NCBI RefSeq assembly: GCF_008831075.1
Contig: NZ_WBJX01000001.1
Span: 602,647 to 666,646, forward strand
Source: Pseudoclavibacter terrae
GTDB lineage: Bacteria; Actinomycetota; Actinomycetes; Actinomycetales; Microbacteriaceae
DNA: 64,000 bases
Reading direction: 5' to 3'
Positions 1 to 7,373 of the stretch are shown here, in pieces (the first letter of the stretch is position 1; each line of letters starts with the position of its first letter). Made by a program: the position numbers and the translations under genes. Under the pieces are notes generated by a model. The model made no database searches, was not told the DNA's origin, and was given only the letters and a program-made list of their open reading frames with translations.

Positions 1-173
1 TGCTCGTCGCCGCCCGCGTACGTGCTGACGTCACCCGTCTCGAGGATCAGCCCCGTGGAGTCGGCGGCGTCCACCGCAGCGAGGATCACCTCGACGTAGC
101 GGTCGGACATGACCGAGAGGGTGACCCTCGCCCCCACCCCGAATGCGAGTGGGTCTCGAGTGATGGATTCCAT
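1..173 (-). CDS. ykoF: YkoF-family thiamine/HMP-binding protein, 5' part only
   Basis: The first 57 codons lie on the minus strand; the rest runs off the left edge. The visible protein contains the stretch DVSTYAGGDE and a preceding GARVTLSVMSDRYVEVIL, which match the start of the YkoF fold that binds thiamine or its hydroxymethylpyrimidine moiety. YkoF proteins work with an ECF-type ykoEDC transporter. A TPP riboswitch lies directly upstream, which independently supports a role in thiamine or HMP uptake. The ATG at 171-173 is chosen because it is the first start after the riboswitch. Family call is by motif recognition only; the downstream transporter genes are outside the window. Confidence 0.75.
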   Translation of the reverse strand, partial: MESITRDPLAFGVGARVTLSVMSDRYVEVILAAVDAADSTGLILETGDVSTYAGGDE

Positions 174-214
174 GTGCGTGCCTTCCGTCGGAGCGTGACG
201 GCACGGGTGAGTCG

Positions 215-299
215 ACTCCCTTCGCTGGCATTACCCAGATCAGGTTCAACGGTCGGAGTTCGAGTACTCCCTCTCAGCCCGACTCATCGGGCTCCCGTG
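215..299 (-). promoter_or_regulatory. TPP riboswitch (THI element)
   Basis: Read on the minus strand, this segment has the conserved THI-box parts in order: a P1/P2 stem starting GGGAGCCC, the CTGAGAGG motif, and the signature TTGAACCTGATCTGGG followed by TAATGCCAGCG and a closing GAAGGGAG. It lies about 40 nt upstream of the YkoF-type start codon, so thiamine pyrophosphate is expected to shut off that gene. The pyrimidine- and pyrophosphate-sensing motifs are both intact. Confidence 0.95.
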
Positions 300-333
300 C
301 ACGGCCACACTGTAGCCCCGGCGGGGCGCGCGG

Positions 334-675
334 CTAGCTCGAGGCGCCCGTGAAGACGACGTGATTGCCCTCCGGGTCGAGCACCTGGAGGATCTGGAAG
401 TGAGTCGCGTCTTCGATCCCGCCGTGCTCGATCTTCGCCGCGTCGAGCCGCCTGGCGACACTCTCGAGGTCGTCATCGTTGAAGACCACGGTGGATTTCC
501 CCGAGCGACTCGAGTCGGCCCACAGCTGGAGGCCGGCCTCGCTTGTGAAGTGCCACTCCAGGAGGCCCGGCATCGGATTCTCGTCTGGACCCCGCCCGAA
601 GAGCCTGCCGTAATATTCCGTAGCCTGAGCCAGGTCTGACACCGTGATCTGCGCGAGTACACCGTTGATAGCCAT
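334..675 (-). CDS. VOC-family (glyoxalase/bleomycin resistance-like) protein
   Basis: This encodes a 113-residue single vicinal-oxygen-chelate domain protein. It starts MAINGVLAQITVSDLAQA and ends with the typical QVLDPEGNHVVF strand. The pattern of an N-terminal strand, a helix with YYGRLFG, a WHF strand, and the C-terminal DPEGN motif fits small VOC proteins that act on or bind small hydrophobic metabolites. The ATG at 673-675 is preferred over longer upstream alternatives because homologous domains begin here. The substrate is unknown. It is not clearly linked to the neighbouring thiamine locus or to the divergent monooxygenase genes. Confidence 0.7.
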   Translation of the reverse strand: MAINGVLAQITVSDLAQATEYYGRLFGRGPDENPMPGLLEWHFTSEAGLQLWADSSRSGKSTVVFNDDDLESVARRLDAAKIEHGGIEDATHFQILQVLDPEGNHVVFTGASS

Positions 676-785
676 GCGTCCCAGCATGCGCGACAAGGGT
701 GCGAGGACCCTCAACGAACATGTCCCCGCGTTTCGACGCGTAACGGGCCGCGACGGGTGCCGTGGACCGAACTCGGGGCGCGGCC

Positions 786-791
786 TAGCGT
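786..791 (+). promoter_or_regulatory. -10 box (TAGCGT) of the first LLM monooxygenase, leaderless
   Basis: TAGCGT is followed by exactly 6 nt and then the ATG at 798. A weak -35 (TGGACC, 763-768) lies 17 bp upstream. There is no Shine-Dalgarno sequence. The layout matches actinobacterial leaderless promoters, where transcription starts at the start codon. Confidence 0.55.
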
Positions 792-797
792 CGCACC

Positions 798-1952
798 ATG
801 ACGAACCCCAACCGAATCCACCTCGGCGTCGCACTCGATGGCGCCGGCATCCACCCGGCGGCCTGGCGGGAGCCGAGCGCCCGCCCAGACGAGCTCTTCA
901 CGCCCGAGTACTGGGTACGGCTCGTGCAGCTCGCCGAGCAGGGCCTCCTCGACTTCGTCACCATCGAGGACTCGCTCGCGCTGCAGAGCAGCGAGTTCCT
1001 CCGCGGCGACAACCGGACCGATGAGGTCCGGGGTCGGTTGGACGCGCTCCTCATCGCCTCCCGCGTCTCGCCCGTCACGGAGCACATCGGCCTCATCCCC
1101 ACCGTCACGACGACGCACACGGAGCCCTTTCACGTCTCGAAGGCCGTCGCAACCCTCGACTACACGAGCCTGGGCCGCGCGGGCTGGCAGGCCCGCGTCT
1201 CGCCGGGGGCGGAGCACTCACACTTCGGCCGTCGGGATGCGCCGCTCGTCGGCGAGCTGTTCGCGGAGGCCAACGACTTCGTCGAGGTCGTGCGCAGGCT
1301 CTGGGACAGCTGGGAGGACGACGCGGAGATCCGGGACGCCTCCACCGACCGGTTCCTCGACGCGGCGAAGGTGCACCGCATCGAGTTCGAGGGCAAGTGG
1401 TTCAGCGTTCGCGGGCCGTCCATCACGCCCCGGCCGCCGCAGGGGCAGCCGATCGTCGCGGCGCTCGGCCACGCTCAGGTGCCGTACGAGTTCGCGGCCG
1501 CCAGTGCGGATCTGCTCTTCGTGACGCCGACCGACGTCGCGTCGGCCGTGCGCATCCTGGGCGAGGTGCGGGCCGCGGAGCAGCAGGTCGGGAGGGACGC
1601 CGAGCTTTCGGTGTTCGTCGACCTCGCAGTGTTCCTCGACGGGCCTGAGGAGACGGCATCCGCCCGCCTCAACCGCCTCAACGCGACGGGGCGCGCGCTC
1701 GGGGAGCCGCCAGCGGTCTTCGCGGGCTCAGCCGAGGAGCTCGTCGAGCACTTCGAGACGCTCGCCGGCCTCGGCTACGACGGCTTCCGCCTGCACCCCG
1801 GCGTCGTGACCGACGACCTGCCGCGCATCGTCACGGACGTCGTCCCGCTCCTGCAGCGCAAGGGCCTCTTCCGGGAGCGCTACGAGGAACGCACCCTGCG
1901 AGGCCTCCTCGGCCTCGAGACCACCGTGCCCAACCGCTACGCCGCCGTCTAG
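798..1952 (+). CDS. LLM-class flavin-dependent monooxygenase
   Basis: This 384-residue protein belongs to the bacterial luciferase-like (F420/FMN) TIM-barrel family, by overall pattern: an N-terminal strand, a TEHIGLIPTV strand near residue 94, GRAGWQARVSP near 127-137 where relatives have SGGRAGWN, and a late GYDGFRLHPG strand. Members take reduced FMN and O2 and oxygenate sulfur or nitrogen compounds. It lies 25 nt upstream of a second LLM gene in the same direction, so the two likely form one operon. The start ATG has no ribosome-binding site but follows a -10 box by 6 nt. The substrate cannot be read from the sequence; a CmoO-like role in S-alkylcysteine breakdown is one hypothesis. Confidence 0.85.
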   Translation: MTNPNRIHLGVALDGAGIHPAAWREPSARPDELFTPEYWVRLVQLAEQGLLDFVTIEDSLALQSSEFLRGDNRTDEVRGRLDALLIASRVSPVTEHIGLIPTVTTTHTEPFHVSKAVATLDYTSLGRAGWQARVSPGAEHSHFGRRDAPLVGELFAEANDFVEVVRRLWDSWEDDAEIRDASTDRFLDAAKVHRIEFEGKWFSVRGPSITPRPPQGQPIVAALGHAQVPYEFAAASADLLFVTPTDVASAVRILGEVRAAEQQVGRDAELSVFVDLAVFLDGPEETASARLNRLNATGRALGEPPAVFAGSAEELVEHFETLAGLGYDGFRLHPGVVTDDLPRIVTDVVPLLQRKGLFRERYEERTLRGLLGLETTVPNRYAAV

Positions 1953-1977
1953 ACCAGACCCCGATCAGGAGATCACC

Positions 1978-3345
1978 ATGACGAAGAAGCAGATCATCCT
2001 CGCGGCCTACGTCGGCGGGGTCAACGAGCACACGCTGTGGGAGCACCCGGAGGCGGGCAGCCAGATCGAGTTCTCGACGTTCAAGCACGTGGCGCAGAAG
2101 GCCGAGGCCGGGAAGTTCGACTACTTCTTCCTCGCCGAGGGCCTCGCGCTGCGCTCGCGGCTTGGCGAGATCTTCGACCACGACATCTCGGGGCGGCCTG
2201 ACACCATCCCGGTGCTCGCCGCTATCGCCGCCGTGACCGAGCACATCGGCCTCGTCGGGACCATCAACGCCACCTTCAACGAGCCGTACGAGCTCGCTCG
2301 CCAGTTCGCGAGCCTCGACCACCTCTCCGGGGGACGTGCCGGCTGGAACGTCGTGACGTCGTTCGACGCGTTCACAGGCGCGAACTTCCGCCGCGGGGGC
2401 TTCCTACCGCACGCGGAGCGCTACGAGCGGGCCGAGCAGACCGTCAGCACCGTCCGGGAGCTGTGGGACTCCTGGTCGGCGGATGCGGTCGTCGCGAACA
2501 AGGAGACCGGTCAGTTCCTCGATTCCGCCGACGAGGGACGTTTCGACGTGCAGACGAGCCAGTTCGACATCAGCGGCCGCTTCACGGTTCCCCGCAGCCC
2601 GCAGGGGCGGCCGATCATCGTGCAGGCTGGCATCTCTCCGCAGGGCAGGGACTTCGCGGCAGCCAACGCCGACGTCATCTTCTCCCCATACTCGCGCCTC
2701 GAGGAAGCACGCGACTTCTACGCCGACATCAAGGCTCGGGTCGAGGGGTTCGGCCGCGACCGTGACGACCTGAAGATCCTGCCGCAGTCGAGCTTCGTGC
2801 TCGGCGACACCCAGGAGGAAGCGCAGGAGAAGGCTCGCTGGGTGACGGAGCAGCAGCTCAGCCCGCGCACCATCCAGGTCCGCCTCGAGCAGGTCTGGAA
2901 CCGCGACTTCTCGGACATCGACTTCGACGGCCCGCTGCCGGACTTCGATCCGGATGGGGAGAGCGCGCCGATCATCGAGGGCCGCGCCTTCACCTACGGC
3001 GACCGCCTCGCGACGGTTCGCAGGTGGCGGGAGAAGGCGCAGGAGAACGGATGGAGCATCCGCGAGTTCGCCCGCAACGAGCTCGGCGGTGTGCGCTTCG
3101 TCGGCACCGCCGCCCAGGTGGCCGAGGAGATCGACGACTTCGTGCAGAACGACGGCTCTGACGGGCTGGTCATCGGCTCGCACCTCACACCTGGCGGCAT
3201 CGACGAGTTCGTCGACCAGGTCGTGCCGATCCTCCAGGAGCGCGGCTCCCTGCGCGAGGAGTACACGGGAACGACCCTGCGCGACAACCTCGGCATCCCC
3301 GTGCCGGAGCGGGGGACGCGGGCCCCGAGCGCGTTCGCGGTCTGA
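1978..3345 (+). CDS. NtaA/DmoA/CmoJ-family FMN-dependent monooxygenase
   Basis: This 455-residue protein has the hallmarks of the NtaA/SnaA/DszA branch of luciferase-like monooxygenases: LSGGRAGWNVVTS at residues 116-128, HAERYERAEQ at 145-154, ELWDSW just after, and a GSDGLVIGSHLTPGGIDEF segment near the C-terminus. Relatives oxidise nitrilotriacetate, dibenzothiophene sulfone, dimethyl sulfide or N-acetyl-S-alkylcysteines (CmoJ/YtnJ). A good ribosome-binding site (AGGAG) precedes the ATG and the preceding gene ends 25 nt away. It needs a separate FMN reductase, which is not in the window. The exact substrate is unknown. Confidence 0.88.
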   Translation: MTKKQIILAAYVGGVNEHTLWEHPEAGSQIEFSTFKHVAQKAEAGKFDYFFLAEGLALRSRLGEIFDHDISGRPDTIPVLAAIAAVTEHIGLVGTINATFNEPYELARQFASLDHLSGGRAGWNVVTSFDAFTGANFRRGGFLPHAERYERAEQTVSTVRELWDSWSADAVVANKETGQFLDSADEGRFDVQTSQFDISGRFTVPRSPQGRPIIVQAGISPQGRDFAAANADVIFSPYSRLEEARDFYADIKARVEGFGRDRDDLKILPQSSFVLGDTQEEAQEKARWVTEQQLSPRTIQVRLEQVWNRDFSDIDFDGPLPDFDPDGESAPIIEGRAFTYGDRLATVRRWREKAQENGWSIREFARNELGGVRFVGTAAQVAEEIDDFVQNDGSDGLVIGSHLTPGGIDEFVDQVVPILQERGSLREEYTGTTLRDNLGIPVPERGTRAPSAFAV

Positions 3346-3368
3346 CCCAGAAGAATCCCTAGCAACGA

Positions 3369-3407
3369 AGAGGTGGCCGCCGGAGATGAACTCCGGCGGC
3401 CACCTCT
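3369..3407. terminator. Bidirectional terminator hairpin between convergent genes
   Basis: A perfect 17-bp inverted repeat (arms 3369-3385 and 3391-3407, 5-nt loop ATGAA) lies between the monooxygenase operon and the oppositely oriented ATP-grasp gene. The stem is very GC-rich and has no strong T tract, as is common for actinobacterial terminators. Confidence 0.8.
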
Positions 3408-3440
3408 CCGCGTGCCGTGCCGTGCCGTGAGTGGCTGGGC

Positions 3441-4460
3441 TCACACGTCCGGGTACGTCTCCCGCAGGACGCGCCCCAGGTAGGCCGCGATGGCACCGGG
3501 CCCCGAGCCGTCGGCGACGCGCTCCACGTCGGCGTTGTAGTTGGTGTTCGTGTTGATGTCGTAGACCACCTGGCGGCCGTCCTCGGTCTCGATGAACTCG
3601 ATGCCGGCGATCTCCAAGCCGATGTCCTTGGTGAACGCGACGAGGCGTTCGACGAGGTCGTCGTGACCGCCCTGGCGCAGCGAGAAGATGGACGTGCCGG
3701 GTTCGGGCGCCAGTTCCGCGCCAGGGGGAATGACCGGGCGACCCGTGTCGGGGTCGATCGCGCACGCATCCGCTGGGCACAGCTGGAAGCCGCCGTGGAT
3801 GGTGTCTGCCGCGATCGAGTAGATGTGCTCGCCGCCGACGATCTCGACGCGCGTGATGAATCCTCCGGCGGGGCGCAGATACTCCTGCAGGAGCGTGATG
3901 CCGTCGAGCGGCTCCTCGAACTCGGGGGAGTCGAGGTAGGCCTCGAAGTCGGCGAAGTGGTCGAAGCGGCGCACGCCGAGGCCCTTGCCGCCCTGGTTGT
4001 GCTTCGTGATGAACGGGGTCGGGAAGTCGCGCGCCGCATCCCGCAGCCCCTGCCTGCCGACGACCGCGAGCGTTCGCGGGGTGTCGATGCCGGCCCGGCG
4101 CAGGAGCGTCAGCTGGTCGACCTTGCTCACCTCGAGCTCGATGGCGCGGCGGCCGTTGACGGTGCGCCGGCCCGCGGCCTCCACCCAGTTGAGGACGGAG
4201 CGCGCGTAGTCCTTCGAGAGCGCGTGATCCCTGGTGTGCGAGGAGGCGCTGATGCGCGACCAGAAGATGCCCTCCGGTGGGACCGCGTCGATGTCGATGA
4301 CGCCCTCGACCAGGCGCCATTCGACGACGGGAACGCCGGCGGCTTCGAAGGCCGCCTGGAACGGCGGCCACCACTCGGGGTTCTCGTGCAGCGCGTAGAC
4401 GACGGGTGTGGCTGCGACGGGCTGCGAGGAGATGGACTGGGAGGAGACCGGTGTGCTCAA
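3441..4460 (-). CDS. ATP-grasp ligase (RimK/D-Ala-D-Ala ligase-like)
   Basis: This 339-residue protein shows the ATP-grasp fold: a glycine-rich nucleotide loop TKHNQGGKGLGVRRF, a LLQEYL strand that contacts adenine, and a Mg-binding motif YDINTNTNYN beginning at about residue 300. Such enzymes form amide bonds through an acyl-phosphate. The TTG start overlaps the stop of the upstream amidohydrolase (TTGA), with AAGGA before it, so the two genes are translationally coupled. Pairing a ligase with an amidohydrolase suggests they make and break the same kind of amide or dipeptide, or protect and deprotect an amine. The substrates are not predictable from the motifs. Confidence 0.82.
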   Translation of the reverse strand: MSTPVSSQSISSQPVAATPVVYALHENPEWWPPFQAAFEAAGVPVVEWRLVEGVIDIDAVPPEGIFWSRISASSHTRDHALSKDYARSVLNWVEAAGRRTVNGRRAIELEVSKVDQLTLLRRAGIDTPRTLAVVGRQGLRDAARDFPTPFITKHNQGGKGLGVRRFDHFADFEAYLDSPEFEEPLDGITLLQEYLRPAGGFITRVEIVGGEHIYSIAADTIHGGFQLCPADACAIDPDTGRPVIPPGAELAPEPGTSIFSLRQGGHDDLVERLVAFTKDIGLEIAGIEFIETEDGRQVVYDINTNTNYNADVERVADGSGPGAIAAYLGRVLRETYPDV

Positions 4461-5860
4461 GAGAAGAATCCTTCGACGTCGAGTGCGCCGCCAGCCGCGT
4501 CGAAGTCGGCGCGGGCCGCGGCACGGAGGTTGGGGTCCGCGAGGAAGTCGGCGGCGACGAGCGCGAGGCCGGCGCTTGCGTCGGCGATGGCGGTGCTCGC
4601 GGCGTCGCTCGTCGCGTACTCGGCGAACTCGCGCGTGTGGAGGCTGACGTCCGGTGGGCTGATCGCGATGACCGGGTGGATGCCGGGCACGCGCACGCTC
4701 ACGTTGCCGAAGTCGGTGGATGCGGCGAGGTGCGAGGGCACGGACGCCTTGGTGAGCACGCGACGGCCGCGAGCCTCCTGGTGCACCGCCCACCGATCGG
4801 AGAGCGGCGTGTTGTAGCGCAGCGGCATCGTGAACGGCAGCGGGTCCCATTCGACCTCGACTCCCGTGCCGGTGGCCAGGGCGATGCCGTTGGCGATGTC
4901 CTCGAGGCGCAGGCTCAGCTCCTTCAGCGTCTCCGCGGCGTTCGAGCGCACGTAGTACTCGAGCTCCGCGAACTCGGGGACAACGTTGGGGCGCTGGCCG
5001 CCGTTGACGATGACGCCGTGGATGCGGTCGCCCGGGTACAGGTGCTGCCGCAGGAGGCCGGTGGCCTGGTAGTTCAGGTTGGCGGCATCGAGCGCGTTGC
5101 GTCCCTGGAACGGGGATGCGGAGGCGTGGGCGGGAACCCCGTAGTAGCGGACGCGCAGGATGCGCCGGCCGATGAAGGGCTGGTCGGTGACGTCGTAGCC
5201 GAAGGGATGGATCATGATCGCGGCGTCGACGTCGTCGAACGCGCCCGCACGGGCCATGATCTCCTTGCCGTTCCCGCCTTCCTCGGCGGGGGTCCCGTAG
5301 AGCACGATTCGGCCCGAGGGGAGCGCACGGGTTCGACCCGCCTCGACGAGAGCGAGGAACGCGCCCACGGCGGAGGCGGCGATGATGTTGTGCCCGCAGC
5401 CGTGGCCCACGCCGGGGAGGGCGTCGTACTCGGCGAGGATCGCGACGGTCGGCGCATCCTGTGCCGCTTCGCCGATGACCAGCTCGGCGACCAGCGCCGT
5501 GTCGAGCCCGAAGGCGCCGACTCGGGCGGTGATGCCGTGCTCGGCGAGCAGCTCTGCGATGTCGGCGACGCTCTGCGTCTCCTCGAATCCCTCCTCCGCG
5601 TACTCGAAGATGCGGTGGGAGAGCTCCACCAGCTCGGGTTGCAGCGAGTCGGAGGCGGAGCGGATCGCGGAGGCGTCGTCACGGGACGCGCCGTCGTGGG
5701 CCGAGGTGATTCGCGGGGCAGCGGCGGCCGCGATGGCGGTCTCGGCGGCGACGAGGTCCAGGTAGGTGCTGCTGGGCGTCGTGGGGGATGCTCCGACGCT
5801 GATGCCGCGGGTCGCCCCGGGTCCCTTGGGTGCGCTGCTCGGGCCTGCTGCTTCGCTCAC
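4457..5860 (-). CDS. M20-family amidohydrolase/dipeptidase (AbgB/PM20D2-like)
   Basis: This 467-residue metallohydrolase contains HGCGHN at residues 152-157 and GTPAEEGGNGK at 189-199, which provide zinc ligands and the catalytic glutamates of the M20D group. The same motifs occur in the p-aminobenzoyl-glutamate hydrolase subunit AbgB and in PM20D2, which cleaves unwanted dipeptides made by the ATP-grasp carnosine synthase. The GTG start has AAGGAG 8 nt upstream. The first 30-40 residues are low-complexity and not part of the fold. It is the first gene of a two-gene operon with the ATP-grasp ligase, and it faces the monooxygenase genes. It may act as a deacylase in a salvage pathway. Confidence 0.85.
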   Translation of the reverse strand: MSEAAGPSSAPKGPGATRGISVGASPTTPSSTYLDLVAAETAIAAAAAPRITSAHDGASRDDASAIRSASDSLQPELVELSHRIFEYAEEGFEETQSVADIAELLAEHGITARVGAFGLDTALVAELVIGEAAQDAPTVAILAEYDALPGVGHGCGHNIIAASAVGAFLALVEAGRTRALPSGRIVLYGTPAEEGGNGKEIMARAGAFDDVDAAIMIHPFGYDVTDQPFIGRRILRVRYYGVPAHASASPFQGRNALDAANLNYQATGLLRQHLYPGDRIHGVIVNGGQRPNVVPEFAELEYYVRSNAAETLKELSLRLEDIANGIALATGTGVEVEWDPLPFTMPLRYNTPLSDRWAVHQEARGRRVLTKASVPSHLAASTDFGNVSVRVPGIHPVIAISPPDVSLHTREFAEYATSDAASTAIADASAGLALVAADFLADPNLRAAARADFDAAGGALDVEGFFS

Positions 5861-5982
5861 GTGGTGTGCTCCTTGCCGCCGGGGGCCCCGGTCGGGCCGT
5901 CTGCATCCATCGTGCCTCGATTCTGCAGAGCGTGCCTGACCGTGTCTTGGTTGCCGTCGTGGGCCGTAACGTGAAGCTCGAT

Positions 5983-5988
5983 TACAGT
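5983..5988 (+). promoter_or_regulatory. -10 box (TACAGT) of small membrane protein gene, leaderless
   Basis: TACAGT is followed by 6 nt and then GTG at 5995. No Shine-Dalgarno sequence is visible. This spacing decides in favour of the GTG at 5995 over the adjacent ATG at 5998. Confidence 0.45.
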
Positions 5989-5994
5989 GACAGC

Positions 5995-6288
5995 GTGATG
6001 TTCATCGTCGGTGCCGTGCTGCTCGGGCTCAGCCTCGCGCTCACGACCTGGGCGCACTTCCTCATCGGCAGGGCTGGCGCCGGCCGCAAGCTCCCGATCT
6101 TCAAGGACCCGCCTGGCACTCCGAAGCTCGCGGGCTGGCTGCGCATGGGCGGGGCCCTGCTGGCTGTCGTCGCCGCGGGCCAGCTCTGGCACGTCATCGG
6201 GCTCGCCGCGCTGCTGCCTGTCGCGCTCGTGCTGTTCGTGCCTGGACTCATCGCGCATTCCCGGCATGAGCGCACGCTGCAGTCATGA
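5995..6288 (+). CDS. Small membrane protein of unknown function (two TM helices)
   Basis: This encodes a 97-residue protein with a hydrophobic N-terminal helix (FIVGAVLLGLSLALTTWAHF), a short loop containing RKLPIFKDPPG, and a second helical hairpin near residues 55-85 ending in LIAHSRHER. No catalytic motif was seen and I do not recognise the family. The gene is divergent from the M20 amidohydrolase and its last 6 nt overlap the end of the convergent oxidoreductase gene. An ATG at 5998 is the alternative start. Confidence 0.6.
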   Translation: MMFIVGAVLLGLSLALTTWAHFLIGRAGAGRKLPIFKDPPGTPKLAGWLRMGGALLAVVAAGQLWHVIGLAALLPVALVLFVPGLIAHSRHERTLQS

Positions 6289-7305
6289 CCGGCTGAGCCT
6301 CACGACCATCTTGCCCGTGTTGGCTCCGCGCATCATGTCGAGGAACGCCTGCACGGTGTTGCCGAGGCCGTCGACGACCGTCTCGTCGTAGGCGATCTCG
6401 CCCGCACGCAACCACTCCGCCATGAGCGGCTGGAACTCACCGGCGAGGTGGCCGTATCCGCCGACCGTGAACCCCTCGAGGCGGAGGGAGCGCTTGATGA
6501 TGTTGGCCATGTTGTCCGGACCCGCCGGCTTGTCGTCGTCGTTGTAGGTCGAGATGGCGCCGCACAGCGCGGCTCGGCCGCCTCGGTTGAGGACATCGAG
6601 GGCCGCCTCGAGGTGGTCGCCCCCGACGTTGTCGAAGTACACGTCGATGCCATCGGGCGCAGCCTCGGCGAGCTGCTCACGCACGGGCCGCTCCTTGTAG
6701 TCGAAGGCGGCATCGAAGCCGTACCTCGCAGTCAGGAGCTCGACCTTCTCGGCCGACCCCGCGGATCCGATGACGCGTGCGGCGCCGAGCTTCCGCGCGA
6801 TCTGACCGACCGCCGTGCCGACAGCCCCGGCAGCTCCAGAGACGAAGACGGTGTCACCCTCCTGGAGTCCTGCGATCGCCGTGAGGCCGACGTAGGCGGT
6901 GAGCCCCGTCATGCCGAGCATCGACAGGTACAGCGAGAGGGGGATGCCGTCGATCTCCTCGACGATCCGGAACGACGAAGCGTCCTCCTGTGCGACATCG
7001 CGCCAGCCGAAGGCATGCAGGACGTGAGCGCCCACGGGCACGGCGTCGCTCGCAGAGGCGACCACGACGCCGACCGCACCGCCGGTGAGCGTCTCGTCGA
7101 GCGCATACGGGGCCACGTAGCTCGGCGCGTCCGTCATGCGGCCGCGCATGTAGGGATCGACCGAGAGGTACAGGTTCTCGACGCGCACCTGGCCGGGCTT
7201 CAGCTCTCCGTACTCGATCTGGACGGTGCGAAAATCCTCTTGGGCTGGCCACCCCTCGGGTCGTGCGGCGAGTTGGATCTGGATGCTCGTGGTGCTGGAC
7301 GTCAT
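6283..7305 (-). CDS. NADP-dependent oxidoreductase, MDR family (CurA/prostaglandin reductase-like)
   Basis: This 340-residue medium-chain dehydrogenase/reductase lacks zinc ligands and has an N-terminal GroES-like domain (SVDPYMRGRM) and a Rossmann domain with GAAGAVGTAVGQIARKLGA and DVYFDNVGG. These are typical of the curcumin/dihydrocurcumin reductase and leukotriene B4 12-hydroxydehydrogenase group, which reduces alpha,beta-unsaturated ketones and aldehydes with NADPH. It is transcribed away from a TetR regulator, and the shared upstream region carries two palindromic operators, so the regulator probably represses it until an electrophilic ligand appears. An in-frame TTG at 7317 is an alternative start. 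Confidence 0.88.
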   Translation of the reverse strand: MTSSTTSIQIQLAARPEGWPAQEDFRTVQIEYGELKPGQVRVENLYLSVDPYMRGRMTDAPSYVAPYALDETLTGGAVGVVVASASDAVPVGAHVLHAFGWRDVAQEDASSFRIVEEIDGIPLSLYLSMLGMTGLTAYVGLTAIAGLQEGDTVFVSGAAGAVGTAVGQIARKLGAARVIGSAGSAEKVELLTARYGFDAAFDYKERPVREQLAEAAPDGIDVYFDNVGGDHLEAALDVLNRGGRAALCGAISTYNDDDKPAGPDNMANIIKRSLRLEGFTVGGYGHLAGEFQPLMAEWLRAGEIAYDETVVDGLGNTVQAFLDMMRGANTGKMVVRLSRS

Positions 7306-7333
7306 CGGGTCAGGCAATCACAGCCGGCTGACC

Positions 7334-7347
7334 ACTATGTCCGTAGT
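7334..7347. promoter_or_regulatory. Putative TetR operator 1 (ACTAT-GTCC-GTAGT)
   Basis: A 14-bp inverted repeat of the form ACTAY-N4-RTAGT lies between the oxidoreductase and the TetR gene. It is 6 bp from a second copy of the same pattern, which makes chance unlikely. It would overlap the oxidoreductase promoter region. Confidence 0.6.
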
Positions 7348-7353
7348 GCTGGT

Positions 7354-7367
7354 ACTACGCCTATAGT
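7354..7367. promoter_or_regulatory. Putative TetR operator 2 (ACTAC-GCCT-ATAGT) overlapping the tetR -10
   Basis: This second ACTAY-N4-RTAGT repeat is centred 20 bp (two helical turns) from operator 1. Its right arm overlaps TATAGT (7362-7367), which is the probable -10 box of the regulator gene and lies 6 nt before the GTG start. Binding here would repress the regulator itself. Confidence 0.6.
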
Positions 7368-7373
7368 AGGGCG

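Noticed and set aside
315-327. Short GCCCC/GGGGC hairpin after the VOC gene
   Set aside because: A 5-bp stem with 3-nt loop and no T tract is too weak to call a terminator in GC-rich DNA.
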